DNA of 64,000 bases from NCBI GenBank assembly GCA_963699175.1, contig OY969418.1, forward strand, positions 5,952,001 through 6,016,000, in the 5' to 3' direction. The stretch comes from JACPYM01 sp963699175 (GTDB taxonomy: Bacteria; Acidobacteriota; Blastocatellia; RBC074). A program made the position numbers and the translations under genes. The notes beneath the pieces were generated by a model. That model did no database searches, was not told the DNA's origin, and saw only the letters and a program-made list of their open reading frames with translations. Positions 1-7,904 of this stretch are shown piece by piece (position 1 is the stretch's first letter; each line of letters begins with the position of its first letter).

Positions 1-690
1 AACCAATGCGGCGGGGTTCAGGATCAGAATCCGGCGATTGCTGAATTCGACGACCTCGCGGCGGCGCAGATCATTTAAGTGCATCGTCACCGATTCGCGC
101 GTGCTGCCGACCAGGTCGGCCAATTCGCGGTGCGGAATGCGCAGGCTGATGAGCCGCCGCCCGCCTTCTTGTGAAACGCCATAACGCGCAGCCAGATCGA
201 GCAGCACCTTAGCTAGCCGGCTGGCAATGCCGTCAAGTGACAAGTCGCAGATGCGATCTTCCGCTCGCAGCAGCCGTTCGCCGATCAAGCGGAAGAAATA
301 CTCATTCACGCGCGGAAATTCACTCATCAGCCGCAGCACATCTATCTTGCCCAAGCGCACTACCGTGACCATATCGTGCGCCAAAGCCGTACGCTCACGC
401 TTGCCAGTAGCGAAAAGCGCGTCCTCGCCAAAAACTGTGCCGGGCGGCAAAATATCCAGCAACACGCGATTGCCCTGGGCATCTTCGCGCAGCAGCTTGA
501 TGTGGCCGCTGACTAACCCGTAGATGGCATCGCGCTCTTCACCTGTGCGGTAGATCACACTACGCCGCGTGTGGCTTTTGAGCGTAATGAAGCTGGCGAG
601 TTGCTGTAAGGTCAGGCGGTCAAAAAAGCGGCTCAGCTCCAATTGCGCTAAGGCTTCAACCTCTCTGACATAGGATGATGGTGGTCTCAT
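1..690 (-). CDS. Crp/Fnr family transcriptional regulator (3' end cut by window)
   Basis: Reading leftward from an ATG at 690, 230 codons run open to the window edge. The first ~120 residues form a cyclic-nucleotide-binding-like beta-barrel, including a G-x-V-F-G-E-D-A type turn near residue 90. The C-terminal third is a winged helix whose recognition segment reads RELADLVGSTRESVTMHLND, the usual Crp/Fnr pattern. No Fe-S cysteine cluster is seen in the N-terminus, so it is more Crp-like than Fnr-like. The effector is unknown. It is divergent from the fatty-acid operon and shares the 424-bp upstream region with fadR. Only a few C-terminal residues should be missing, since the wing strand is already present at the edge. 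Confidence 0.9.
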   Translation of the reverse strand, partial: MRPPSSYVREVEALAQLELSRFFDRLTLQQLASFITLKSHTRRSVIYRTGEERDAIYGLVSGHIKLLREDAQGNRVLLDILPPGTVFGEDALFATGKRERTALAHDMVTVVRLGKIDVLRLMSEFPRVNEYFFRLIGERLLRAEDRICDLSLDGIASRLAKVLLDLAARYGVSQEGGRRLISLRIPHRELADLVGSTRESVTMHLNDLRRREVVEFSNRRILILNPAALV

Positions 691-1114
691 TGGCAAAAGC
701 ATCCACGTCCGGTGGCGCACAACTCGGTGGGATAGAAGTCGTCACTACAGATCTGTTCTCTGAGTCTTCATTTGAGTGCCAAGCCGCCAGGGGAACACCA
801 ACGGACGACACGCTACAGGCAAACTTTACGCGCAACTGCCGATAAAACGAATCACCGACCCGATGTCTCGTTTTAAGTGGGATGCATCAGCACCGGAATG
901 CAAGGAAAGAGGCGCTGATGGCCGTGCACGATAGCACGAACGTCTTACCCCACGCAACAAGATTTTGCCTTTGTTTTCTAGGGTTTCCGCCCAGCTTGTT
1001 GGCCTTGATCGGCACTCGCTTGCGCCTCTATACCTGATTGGCTAAGATGCGCGCTGAATGAACGCTCATTCAGTTAAGACGGCATAGGCCAGCGGCAATT
1101 CGACCAAGAATTCC
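691..1114. promoter_or_regulatory. Divergent promoter region between Crp-like gene and fadR
   Basis: This 424-bp stretch has no credible coding sequence on either strand. It must hold the promoters of the leftward Crp-like gene and the rightward fatty-acid operon. The only strong signal is the perfect palindrome at 1054-1073, annotated separately. I could not identify a convincing -35/-10 pair. Confidence 0.6.
1054..1073. promoter_or_regulatory. FadR-type operator palindrome
   Basis: The sequence is a perfect 8+4+8 inverted repeat, CTGAATGA-ACGC-TCATTCAG. The core TGAATGA-N4-TCATTCA matches the binding consensus known for the TetR-family FadR of Bacillus, which represses beta-oxidation genes and is released by long-chain acyl-CoA. 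It lies 41 bp before the fadR start codon, a normal position for autoregulation and for control of the whole downstream operon. Confidence 0.8.
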
Positions 1115-1813
1115 ATGACGCAAGTCCGACGTAAAATTCCCAACCGCGCCCGAACCATCTCCCGAGAAGCTTCTCCGGTACAACGCGAACTGCCCGAAGA
1201 GAAAGACGAGAAAGAGCGCAACGGGCGCGCCGAAAAAGCGCGCATGATCCTGCGCGCCGCCGCCAAAGTCTTCGCGCAGTTTGGCTATTTCAATGCCAAG
1301 GTCTCTGATGTGGCGCGCGAGGCTGGCGTGGCCGATGGCACGGTCTATCTTTACTTCAAAAGCAAAGACGAATTGCTGAGTTCGATCTTCGGCATAGCGA
1401 TGGAAGAGTTCCTGAGCCGCGCGCGCGCCGAATTGGCCCAGGCACGTGATCCGCGCGAACGGTTACGCCGCTTTGCGCATTTGCATCTGTCGCTGCTAGA
1501 ACAAGAGCGCGACCTCGCCATAGTTTTTCAGGTCGAATTGCGTCAATCAACCAAGTTTATGGAGCAATTCTCGACGACCTATCTGGCCGACTATTTCAAA
1601 ATTATCCGCGAGATTGTCGAAGACGGCCAGCGGCGCGGCTTCTTTCGCCGCCAACTCAACGCCCAAGTGATGGCCAAAGTCCTGTTCGGCGCATTAGACG
1701 AAATGGCGACCAACTGGATTTTGAGCCACAACAGCTACAAGCTGACCTCGATGGTCGAGCCTGTGTTGGATATTTTTTTGCACGGCGTGAGCGAAGCGCC
1801 ACTGCCGGCTTAG
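1115..1813 (+). CDS. fadR: TetR-family regulator of fatty-acid degradation (FadR-like)
   Basis: The 232-aa protein carries a TetR N-terminal helix-turn-helix at about residues 44-90, with the signature VAREAGVADGTVYLYFKSK seen in FadR/AcrR-type acyl-CoA-responsive regulators. The rest is an all-helical ligand domain. Residues 1-40 are a charged extension, so an internal start near M44 (MILRAAAKV) cannot be excluded; the ATG at 1115 has only a weak AAGAA ribosome site. It is the first gene of the fad operon, 35 bp before fadD, and sits directly behind a FadR-type operator. It probably represses the operon until acyl-CoA accumulates. The family assignment is firm; the effector is inferred. Confidence 0.88.
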   Translation: MTQVRRKIPNRARTISREASPVQRELPEEKDEKERNGRAEKARMILRAAAKVFAQFGYFNAKVSDVAREAGVADGTVYLYFKSKDELLSSIFGIAMEEFLSRARAELAQARDPRERLRRFAHLHLSLLEQERDLAIVFQVELRQSTKFMEQFSTTYLADYFKIIREIVEDGQRRGFFRRQLNAQVMAKVLFGALDEMATNWILSHNSYKLTSMVEPVLDIFLHGVSEAPLPA

Positions 1814-1848
1814 GTTTCAAATTTGAGATTTGAGATTCGAACGTCCTG

Positions 1849-3690
1849 ATGTCTGATACCAAAATCACCACGCTCAACGCACTGTTTCGCCAAGCCGTCG
1901 CGGCAGACAAGCCGGGCTTGCTCAACTACAAGCAAAACAGCCAATGGCAGGCGCTCTCGGCGCACGAGTTGGCGGAACGCGTGCGGGCGGCTGCAATGGG
2001 TTTATACGCGCTCGGTGTGCAGGTGGGTGACCGCGTTGGCCTGCTTTCAGAAAATCGCGTGGAGTGGACGATTGCTGATCTGGGCGTATTAAACTGCGGC
2101 GCGGCAGACGTGCCGATCTACGCCACGCAAGCCCCCAAGCAGGTCAAATACATCCTACAAGACGCGGGCGTCGAAGTGCTCTTCATCTCCACCCAAGCGC
2201 AATACGACCGCTTGCGTGAAGTGCTGACAAGCCAGGCCCGCTTGCGCGCCATCATCTCGTTCGAGCGGATTGATACGGGCGCCATCGGCGGGCGCGTCAT
2301 GCACTTTGATGAATTTCTCAATTGGGGCCGCGCCGCGCACGAGGCTGAGCCGGAGCTTTACGAGACGTTGCGTCAGAGCGTCTCGCCCGCTTCGTTGGCG
2401 ACATTGATCTACACCTCAGGCACCACTGGCGAGCCGAAAGGCGTAATGCTCACGCACGGCAATATCACCTCGAACGTGTTGCTCAATTACGAGAGCTCTG
2501 AGTTGCAGGAGAGCGATGTCGCGCTCAGCTATTTGCCCTTCTCGCACATCTTAGAGCGCAACACAATTTATATGTATTTGCGCGCGCGCTGTAGCATCTA
2601 CTACGCCGAAAGCGTAGACACGGTCGCGCAAAATCTGGCCGAAGCGCGCCCGCATTTCATGACCAGCGTGCCGCGCATGTTCGAGAAAATGTACGCCCGC
2701 ACGCTCGACAAAGCCGAAGCCGCCGGCAAGCTGCAAGCCGCGTTGGCTAACTGGGCTTTCGACACGGCCAAACAATGGGCGCAACTGGTGACCACAGGCC
2801 AGCCCGTTCCATCTATGCTCAAGCTCAAACATCAACTTGCTGACAAGCTGGTCTTGTCAAAATGGCGCGCGGCGCTGGGCGGGCGCATCCGCGTGCTGGT
2901 TTCAGGTGGCGCACCGCTCTCAGTCGAACTCGCGCAAATCTTTTACGGCGCGGGCTTGCCGATCTATCAAGGCTACGGCTTGTCGGAAAGCTCGCCAACC
3001 ATCTCCTGCAACACGCCACAGGCCAACCGCTTTGGCTCGGTCGGCAAACCGGCGCGCGGCGTGCTGGTCAAGATTGCGGCAGATGGCGAGATTCTGGCTG
3101 CTGGCCCGAATATCATGCAGGGTTATTACAACCGACCCGACGTGACGGCGGAGACGCTTGAAACTGACAGCGAAGGCCGCGTCTGGCTGCACACGGGCGA
3201 CATCGGGCACTTGGACGCGGACGGCTATCTTTACATCACCGACCGCAAAAAGGACTTGCTGAAAACCAGCGGCGGCAAATACATCGCGCCGCAGCCGATT
3301 GAGAGTGCAATCAAACGCAGCCGCTTCGTCAATCAAGTCGTAGTCATCGGCGACGAGCGCAAGTTTCCTGCCGCCTTGATCGTGCCGCAGATGGACATGC
3401 TCAAGAACTACGCCGAGTTGAAAAAGATCGGCTACAGCGACACGGCAGAGTTGCTCAAACATCCGCAGATCGTTGACCTGTTCGAGCGACAAGTCGCCAA
3501 GTTCACCGGTGACCTGTCACACTTTGAGCAGATCAAAGCCGTCGCGCTCTTGCCGCAGGAATTGACGGTCGAGAGTGGCGAATTGACGCCGACGCTCAAG
3601 GTCAAACGCCGCGTCGTGACGGAAAAATACAAGGAGCTGATCAACCTGCTTTATCACGAAAAAGAAGCGCAGCATACGGCGCGCACTTGA
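1849..3690 (+). CDS. fadD: Long-chain acyl-CoA synthetase (AMP-forming)
   Basis: This 613-aa enzyme activates fatty acids to acyl-CoA through an acyl-adenylate. The ANL-superfamily motifs are present in order: the P-loop LIYTSGTTGEPKG at about residues 186-198, the adenine motif YGLSESSP near 380, and the hinge/C-terminal motif ITDRKKDLLKTSGGKYIAP near 461-479. The form resembles FadD15-type long-chain ligases, which lack the extra vertebrate insert. It starts at ATG 1849, 35 bp after fadR, and supplies acyl-CoA to fadE, fadN and fadA downstream. Acyl-CoA is also the expected FadR ligand. No membrane segment is seen, so it is probably cytosolic or peripheral. Confidence 0.93.
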   Translation: MSDTKITTLNALFRQAVAADKPGLLNYKQNSQWQALSAHELAERVRAAAMGLYALGVQVGDRVGLLSENRVEWTIADLGVLNCGAADVPIYATQAPKQVKYILQDAGVEVLFISTQAQYDRLREVLTSQARLRAIISFERIDTGAIGGRVMHFDEFLNWGRAAHEAEPELYETLRQSVSPASLATLIYTSGTTGEPKGVMLTHGNITSNVLLNYESSELQESDVALSYLPFSHILERNTIYMYLRARCSIYYAESVDTVAQNLAEARPHFMTSVPRMFEKMYARTLDKAEAAGKLQAALANWAFDTAKQWAQLVTTGQPVPSMLKLKHQLADKLVLSKWRAALGGRIRVLVSGGAPLSVELAQIFYGAGLPIYQGYGLSESSPTISCNTPQANRFGSVGKPARGVLVKIAADGEILAAGPNIMQGYYNRPDVTAETLETDSEGRVWLHTGDIGHLDADGYLYITDRKKDLLKTSGGKYIAPQPIESAIKRSRFVNQVVVIGDERKFPAALIVPQMDMLKNYAELKKIGYSDTAELLKHPQIVDLFERQVAKFTGDLSHFEQIKAVALLPQELTVESGELTPTLKVKRRVVTEKYKELINLLYHEKEAQHTART

Positions 3691-3695
3691 AGCAA

Positions 3696-4205
3696 ATGAA
3701 AATGGCCAAAGCGACTAAGCAACACGACGTTGAGTTGATTCTGAAGCTCTACGAACTGCGCCGCGAAAAGCGCATGCGCCGCGCGCGCGCCTGGTACTTC
3801 ACCAAGTTCAACCCGGCGAGCGCTGCTGACATCGGGCGGTTGTTTGCCAAGGGTGAGCGCGAGAGTTCCTATTATCGAATGATTACGTCTTACTGGGACA
3901 TGGCGGCCTCATTCGTCATCAACGGTGGCATTGACGAAAAGCTTTTTCTCGACGCCAACACCGAACACATCGGCGTCTTTGCCAAGCTGGAGCCGTTCAT
4001 CGTCGAACTGCGTGAAGCTGCGGGCGAACCGGATTACCTGCTGCACCTTGAACAACTCGTCCGGCGCATCCCCGACGCTGACGCGGTGATGGAGCGGCGG
4101 CGCAAGATTTTTGCGCGCTGGGCCAAACCCAAAAAGCGCAAGCCGGCAGCCGAAACTGGCGACGCGACACCGGCCACTACAAACGAGCAAGCGGCTGCAC
4201 AATGA
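3696..4205 (+). CDS. Uncharacterised 169-172 aa protein of the fad operon
   Basis: I do not recognise this family. The product is highly charged and mostly helical, with a basic N-terminus (LRREKRMRRARAWYF), a central FINGGIDEKLF-type segment and a Lys/Ala-rich tail. No signal peptide or clear membrane segment is visible. A TTG at 3687 overlaps the fadD stop and would add three residues; I prefer the ATG at 3696. Its 3' end overlaps the next gene by ATGA (4202-4205), which suggests translational coupling to the oxidoreductase. The coupling suggests that the two products work together, possibly in electron handling for beta-oxidation, but this rests on context only. Confidence 0.7.
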   Translation: MKMAKATKQHDVELILKLYELRREKRMRRARAWYFTKFNPASAADIGRLFAKGERESSYYRMITSYWDMAASFVINGGIDEKLFLDANTEHIGVFAKLEPFIVELREAAGEPDYLLHLEQLVRRIPDADAVMERRRKIFARWAKPKKRKPAAETGDATPATTNEQAAAQ

Positions 4206-4915
4206 TGACGGCGACGAGTAAACAATTTCCGCTTGAACTGAGCGTCACGCACAGCCAGCGGCACGGCCCGCGAATCCGCAGCTTCTTTATGACGCCGCGC
4301 AACGGGGCGCTCCCCGACTTCGTTGCCGGGCAGGTGGCCGTGCTTGCGCTGGGCGATGCACAGCCGGTCTACATCGCCTTCGCTTCTGGGCCGGAAGAGC
4401 CGGAGTACGAGTTTCTGATCAAGCGCCGCGCGGCGCAGGAGGGGATGAGCGCGCTCTTTGACCCGCACTTTGCCGAATCGGTCACGCTGCAACGGATCAT
4501 CGGCACGGGATTCCCGGTCGAAGATTACAAAGGCCACGATTTAGTCTTCGTCGCGATGGGCACTGGGCTGGCGCCGCTACGCTCGGTGTTACATCACATC
4601 TTCAATGCGCGGGACGATTACGGACGGCTCGTCGTGCTTTATGGCGCGCGAACGCTGGAAGACTTATGCTATCAAGACGAAATTAACAACGTTTGGCGCG
4701 CGCGCGGCGTCGAATTGCGCCAGGTTTTGAGCCAGCCCGGCGCGAGCGAATGGAGTGGGCCGACCGGTTATGTGCAAAGCCTGCTCGATCATCTAGTGCC
4801 TGAATTGCAGCAGCCAGTCGCGCTGGTCTGCGGTTCGTCGGAGATGATGTCGCAAACAAAAGAGCGGCTGCTGGCGTTAGGCTTTACGGCGGAAAAGATT
4901 TTGACTAATTACTGA
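4202..4915 (+). CDS. FAD/NAD(P)-binding ferredoxin-reductase-type oxidoreductase
   Basis: The 237-aa product has the two-domain ferredoxin-NADP reductase fold: an N-terminal flavin-binding barrel (about 1-110), then a nucleotide-binding domain with MGTGLAPLRSVL near residue 120, LYGARTLEDLCYQDE near 150 and CGSSEMM near 215. It lacks an iron-sulfur extension, so it resembles the reductase module of larger electron-transfer systems. The start ATG overlaps the stop of the preceding unknown gene, indicating coupling. Beta-oxidation by FadE needs an electron outlet, normally ETF. A flavin reductase inside the operon could serve that role, but the partner is not known. An inverted repeat follows immediately at 4922-5003. 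Confidence 0.82.
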   Translation: MMTATSKQFPLELSVTHSQRHGPRIRSFFMTPRNGALPDFVAGQVAVLALGDAQPVYIAFASGPEEPEYEFLIKRRAAQEGMSALFDPHFAESVTLQRIIGTGFPVEDYKGHDLVFVAMGTGLAPLRSVLHHIFNARDDYGRLVVLYGARTLEDLCYQDEINNVWRARGVELRQVLSQPGASEWSGPTGYVQSLLDHLVPELQQPVALVCGSSEMMSQTKERLLALGFTAEKILTNY

Positions 4916-4921
4916 AGCTGT

Positions 4922-5003
4922 TGTCCGACAAGCTGCCAGCTTGTCGCTGACTCCGGGTTGTACCAAATCGGAAGACTGCGCCAAGCTGGCAGCTTGTCGG
5001 ACA
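4922..5003. repeat. Long inverted repeat, family A copy 1
   Basis: Two perfect 22-bp arms, 4922-4943 and 4982-5003, are separated by 38 bp. The outer core is TGTCCGACAAGCTG. The same core forms a second, longer inverted repeat at 51750-51844, so this is a dispersed element rather than a local terminator. It fills the gap between the oxidoreductase stop and the fadN ribosome site, and creates a spurious 28-codon N-terminal extension to fadN. Confidence 0.85.
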
Positions 5004-5024
5004 GCATTCGAGGAGACATCAACT

Positions 5025-7415
5025 ATGCAAATCAGAAAAGCTGCGGTGCTGGGCGCAGGCGTAATGGGTGCGCAGATTGCCGCGCATCTGGCCAACGCGG
5101 GCATTCCAAGCCTGCTGCTCGACATTGCGCCAGCGGCGTTGACGCCGGAGGAAGAGGCCAAAGGCTTGACGCTCGAATCACGCGCTGTGCGCAACCGTAT
5201 CGCACAAGCCGGACTCGATGCCGCCATCAAAGCCAAGCCCGCCGCCTTCTTTTCGCCTGCATTGGCGGGGCTGATTACGGTCGGTAACTTTGAAGACGAT
5301 TTGCCGAAGTTGAAAGATTGCGATTGGGTGATTGAGGCCATCGTCGAAAAACTCGACATTAAGCGATCGCTCTACGAACGCATTGAACCGCACCTGAAGC
5401 CCACAGCAATCATCACCTCGAACACGTCGGGCATCCCGCTCAGCAGCCTGGCGGAAGGCCGCAGCGATAACTTTCGCAAGCATTTTCTCGGCACACATTT
5501 TTTCAATCCGCCGCGCTATCTGCACCTGCTCGAAATCATCACGACGCCGGAGACCGACCCAAGCGTCAGTGCGTTCATTGCCGATTTCTGCGACAAAGCG
5601 TTAGGCAAGGGGATCGTCCACGCCAAAGACACGCCCGGCTTCATCGCCAACCGCATCGGCAATTTCTCGATGTTGCACGCGTTGGCCGTGATGCAGGAAA
5701 TGGGGCTGACGTTTGAAGAAGTAGACGCGTTGACCGGCACAGCCATCGGCCACGCGAAAAGCGCGTCATTCCGCACGCTGGATGTCGTCGGCTTGGATAC
5801 GGCCTACAACGTGGCGAAGAACCTCTATGCCGCGCTCCCCGACGACGAGAAACGTGAATCGTTCAAGGTGCCGGAGTTTATGGAGAAGATGGTCGAGCGC
5901 AAGCTGCTCGGTGACAAGACCAAAGGCGGCTTTTACAAGAAAGTCGGCAACGACATCCTGACGCTCGACACCGACACGTTTGAATATCGCCCACAACAGA
6001 AAGGCAAGTTTGCTTCGCTTGACGCGACAAAGCAGATTGAGAAGCTAGCCGACCGGCTGCCCGCACTGGTCTACGCCCAAGACAAGGGCGGCGAGTTTTT
6101 GTGGCGCACGATGTCGGAGACGGGCATTTACGCGGCGAATCGCATTCCCGAAATCGCCGATAACATCGTCGAGATTGACAACGCGATGAAGTGGGGCTTT
6201 GCGCACGAACTTGGCGTGTTTGAAAAATGGGACGCCAGCGGGCTGGAAAAATCAGTCGAGCGGATGAAAGCCGAAGGGCGCACAATCCCGGCCAATATCG
6301 AGAAAATGTTAGCGAGCGGCGCGAAGAGTTTTTACAAGACCGAGAACGGCGTGCGCTACTTCTTCGATTTTGCCAGCAATGCGTACCAACCAGTCAGCGT
6401 GCCAGCGGGCATCACGCTCCTGAAATCGCTCAAAGACCAGAACAAAGTCATCAAGAAAAACTCCGGCGCGAGCCTGATTGATGTGGGCGACGGTGTCGCC
6501 TGCGTCGAATTTCACGCGAAGATGAACGCGCTCGGCGGCGATCAACTCGGCATGATTCAGGCGGGCTTGAAAGAGGTCGAGAAGAATTTCGAAGGCTTGG
6601 TCATCGGCAATCAGGGCGAGAATTTTTCGGCGGGCGCGAACATTGCGATGATCCTGATGGGCGCGCAGGACGGCGATTGGGACGAGCTTGAACTCGCCGT
6701 GCGCCAGTTTCAGAACACGGTCGTGAGTTTGCGCTACTCGCCCAAGCCCGTCGTCGTCGCGCCACATGGCTTGACGCTCGGCGGTGGCTGCGAGATGACA
6801 ATGCATTCGGCGCGCGCAGTGGCCAACGCCGAAACCTACATTGGCCTGGTCGAAGTCGGTGTCGGCTTATTGCCCGGCGGCGGCGGCACGAAGGAAATGG
6901 CGTTGCGCGCGGGCGATGAAGCTGTGGCCAATCCCGGCGTAGATCATTTTGAAGTCTTGAAGCGCAACTTTGAATTGACTGCGATGGGCAAGGTAGCGAC
7001 GAGCGCCGTCGAGGCCAGGGACTGGGGCGTCCTACGTGAGCGCGACCGCATCGTGATGAATCGGCAGCGCATCATTGAAGAGGCGAAACAGACTGTACTG
7101 ACGCTCGCCCGCGAAGGCTATCGCGCGCCGCAGATCCGGCAGGACGTGCTCGTGTTGGGCGAAGCCGCGCTGACTAAATTCAAGCTCGGCATGCACATGA
7201 TGAAACGCGGCGGATACATCTCCGACCACGATGCGTTGATCGGGCTAAAGATTGCGACGGTAATGTCGGGCGGCAATCTGACGCGCCCAGCGCGGGTGAG
7301 CGAGCAATACCTACTCGACATTGAGCGCGAGGCCTTTGTCAGTCTATGTGGAACAAAAGCTACGCAGGAGCGTTTGGCGCACATGCTGAAGACGGGCAAG
7401 CCGCTACGCAATTAA
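5025..7415 (+). CDS. fadN: 3-hydroxyacyl-CoA dehydrogenase / enoyl-CoA hydratase fusion
   Basis: This 796-aa bifunctional enzyme hydrates enoyl-CoA and oxidises 3-hydroxyacyl-CoA. The domain order is that of Bacillus FadN, dehydrogenase first. The Rossmann motif AAVLGAGVMGAQIAAHLANA is at residues 6-25, with HFFNPPRYLHLLE near 160. The crotonase domain follows, with GENFSAGANI near 530, GGGCEMTMH near 587 and GVGLLPGGGGTKE near 610. The ATG at 5025 has a good GAGGAG site at 5010-5015. An upstream in-frame start at 4941 lies in the inverted repeat and is rejected. E. coli FadB has the opposite domain order. Confidence 0.93.
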   Translation: MQIRKAAVLGAGVMGAQIAAHLANAGIPSLLLDIAPAALTPEEEAKGLTLESRAVRNRIAQAGLDAAIKAKPAAFFSPALAGLITVGNFEDDLPKLKDCDWVIEAIVEKLDIKRSLYERIEPHLKPTAIITSNTSGIPLSSLAEGRSDNFRKHFLGTHFFNPPRYLHLLEIITTPETDPSVSAFIADFCDKALGKGIVHAKDTPGFIANRIGNFSMLHALAVMQEMGLTFEEVDALTGTAIGHAKSASFRTLDVVGLDTAYNVAKNLYAALPDDEKRESFKVPEFMEKMVERKLLGDKTKGGFYKKVGNDILTLDTDTFEYRPQQKGKFASLDATKQIEKLADRLPALVYAQDKGGEFLWRTMSETGIYAANRIPEIADNIVEIDNAMKWGFAHELGVFEKWDASGLEKSVERMKAEGRTIPANIEKMLASGAKSFYKTENGVRYFFDFASNAYQPVSVPAGITLLKSLKDQNKVIKKNSGASLIDVGDGVACVEFHAKMNALGGDQLGMIQAGLKEVEKNFEGLVIGNQGENFSAGANIAMILMGAQDGDWDELELAVRQFQNTVVSLRYSPKPVVVAPHGLTLGGGCEMTMHSARAVANAETYIGLVEVGVGLLPGGGGTKEMALRAGDEAVANPGVDHFEVLKRNFELTAMGKVATSAVEARDWGVLRERDRIVMNRQRIIEEAKQTVLTLAREGYRAPQIRQDVLVLGEAALTKFKLGMHMMKRGGYISDHDALIGLKIATVMSGGNLTRPARVSEQYLLDIEREAFVSLCGTKATQERLAHMLKTGKPLRN

Positions 7416-7430
7416 TCACGGAGGTAAGCG

Positions 7431-7559
7431 ATGAAGCTGCCAAAGTTTTTCTACAAGTTTTCGTATCAGCGCGAGCCGCTCTGGCTGCTGATTTTCAGTC
7501 TTTTGCTGCCGCTGATTGGGATTTTAGCTGCTGTTGTGCTTCACCGCATGAGGCGGTGA
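7431..7559 (+). CDS. 42-aa single-span membrane microprotein
   Basis: A 43-codon frame begins at ATG 7431 behind a strong GGAGG site (7420-7424), 15 bp after the fadN stop. The product has a basic aromatic N-terminus (MKLPKFFYKFSYQRE), one hydrophobic segment of about 20 residues (WLLIFSLLLPLIGILAAVV) and a HRMRR tail. This predicts a single-span inner-membrane peptide. The family is not recognised. Its position inside the fad operon suggests it may tether or modulate a beta-oxidation or electron-transfer component, but this is speculation. Its last codons form one arm of a hairpin at 7538-7562. Confidence 0.65.
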   Translation: MKLPKFFYKFSYQREPLWLLIFSLLLPLIGILAAVVLHRMRR

Positions 7560-7562
7560 AGC
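7538..7562 (+). repeat. Intra-operon hairpin at microprotein stop
   Basis: GCTTCACCGC (7538-7547) and GCGGTGAAGC (7553-7562) form a perfect 10-bp stem with a 5-nt loop, overlapping the stop of the 42-aa gene. No T-run follows, so it is not an intrinsic terminator. It could set mRNA stability between fadN and the downstream toxin-antitoxin pair. Confidence 0.6.
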
Positions 7563-7577
7563 AACGAAGGAGGTTGT

Positions 7578-7892
7578 ATGAACGCGAATGAAGCCGCTAA
7601 TGGTGAAGGCATTCAGCAAGCGGTGATTGAAAAGCTGGCCTTGCTTTCACTCGACAAGCAAAAAGAAGCGTTGGCCTTCATTGAAGACTTAGCCAGTGAA
7701 GCAGCGGCCACTTCAACCAAAGCGGGCCAAACGCTTTGGGAACTGGCCCAAGAATGCATTAAAGACGTTCCGCCGGAAGCCTTCGAGGAATTGCCAACCG
7801 ACGGAGCGTTGAATCACGACCATTACCTTTATGGTGCTCCGAAAAAGTATGACGAACACGGCGCGCCGATAGATTATGAACCACTGGGGTAA
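7578..7892 (+). CDS. Putative antitoxin partner of the PIN protein
   Basis: The 104-aa acidic protein has a helical N-terminus (AVIEKLALLSLDKQKEALAF) like that of DUF2281-type antitoxins, and a C-terminus rich in Asp, His and Tyr (GALNHDHYLYGAPKKYDEHG). It starts at ATG 7578 behind an AGGAGG site and ends 12 bp before a PIN-domain gene, the usual antitoxin-toxin layout. No DNA-binding motif is obvious. The antitoxin role is inferred from pairing. The two genes sit between fadN and fadA on the same strand, so they are presumably cotranscribed with the beta-oxidation genes. Confidence 0.7.
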   Translation: MNANEAANGEGIQQAVIEKLALLSLDKQKEALAFIEDLASEAAATSTKAGQTLWELAQECIKDVPPEAFEELPTDGALNHDHYLYGAPKKYDEHGAPIDYEPLG

Positions 7893-7904
7893 GCCGGAGC
7901 GTTC

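Noticed and set aside
227..523. 98-aa plus-strand frame inside the Crp-like gene
   Set aside because: It is antisense to a well-supported regulator and has Ser/Arg-rich composition typical of a shadow frame.
4941..5024. N-terminal 28-residue extension of fadN
   Set aside because: It is translated from the inverted-repeat arm, and a strong ribosome site precedes ATG 5025 at the start of the conserved Rossmann motif.
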